Below the pieces are notes generated by a model, which worked only from the letters and a program-made list of their open reading frames with translations, was not told the origin of the DNA and ran no database searches. Both the position numbers and the translations under genes were made by a program. A stretch of DNA of 45,578 nucleotides from Paracoccaceae bacterium (GTDB taxonomy: Bacteria; Pseudomonadota; Alphaproteobacteria; Rhodobacterales; Rhodobacteraceae): assembly GCA_009842205.1 (NCBI GenBank), contig VYFX01000043.1, forward strand, positions 1 to 45,578, written 5' to 3'. The stretch's first letter is position 1. Every line of letters starts with the position of its first letter. Positions 45,521 through 45,578 of the stretch are shown here, piece after piece.

Positions 45521-45578
45521 CCTTAATATGTTTTGTTTCCCAAGTGGAAGAATTGGTCTGTTTTATTAACAAAATGAG

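Overview
The window is a contiguous piece of an alphaproteobacterial chromosome with modest G+C content. The assignment rests on neighbourhoods I recognise as alphaproteobacterial: an AI-2E-type permease followed by HdaA, Ppk and Ppx; homoserine dehydrogenase, GlpX and RecJ in a row; and murA, a DUF2948 gene, hisD, a UPF0262 gene and a low-molecular-weight phosphatase in a row. A short INS-less prolyl-tRNA synthetase agrees with this. Most of the window is core genome. The accessory-looking pieces are an AAA ATPase with an ankyrin-like tail (8.6-10.2 kb) and a DUF433/DUF5615-type toxin-antitoxin pair (26.9-27.9 kb). The left edge holds the last codons of an unidentified plus-strand gene and its terminator.

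Layout. 0.2-7.4 kb, minus strand: glyA, a small lipoprotein gene, hom, glpX, a recJ-locus gene, tRNA-Glu and a YbdK-like carboxylate-amine ligase gene. 7.6-19.4 kb, plus strand: NAD kinase, the AAA/ankyrin ATPase, permease, an hdaA-ppk fusion, ppx, proS, lolC/E and lolD. 19.4-26.3 kb, minus strand: a membrane protein with an M48-like region that lacks the metal motif, an acyl-CoA synthetase, fadB/J, a thiolase and a glutathione transferase, so mostly fatty-acid beta-oxidation. 26.9-29.3 kb, minus strand: the toxin-antitoxin pair and a heavy-metal (probably manganese) exporter behind a Fur/Mur-like operator. 29.4-31.6 kb, plus strand: two hotdog thioesterases and a MATE exporter in a tight operon, convergent with pyrD. 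32.8-39.5 kb, plus strand: an FMN alpha-hydroxy-acid dehydrogenase, a Rieske oxygenase, a small helical protein, tRNA-Gly, an ABC exporter and a second acyl-CoA synthetase. 39.5-40.6 kb, minus strand: tRNA-Thr and a LysE-type exporter. 41.2-45.4 kb, plus strand: a 44-codon basic small ORF, murA, DUF2948, hisD, UPF0262 and a phosphatase.

The observations most worth following are these. (1) The replication-initiation regulator HdaA and polyphosphate kinase Ppk1 lie in one uninterrupted reading frame. (2) The gene at the recJ locus is full length and in frame but has lost almost all catalytic DHH-family residues, so it looks like a pseudoenzyme. (3) An Orc/Cdc6-like AAA ATPase with an ankyrin-like tail is inserted between core genes. 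(4) A Fur/Mur-like box sits right at the start of a putative manganese exporter. No CRISPR array, rRNA operon, transposase or integrase was seen.
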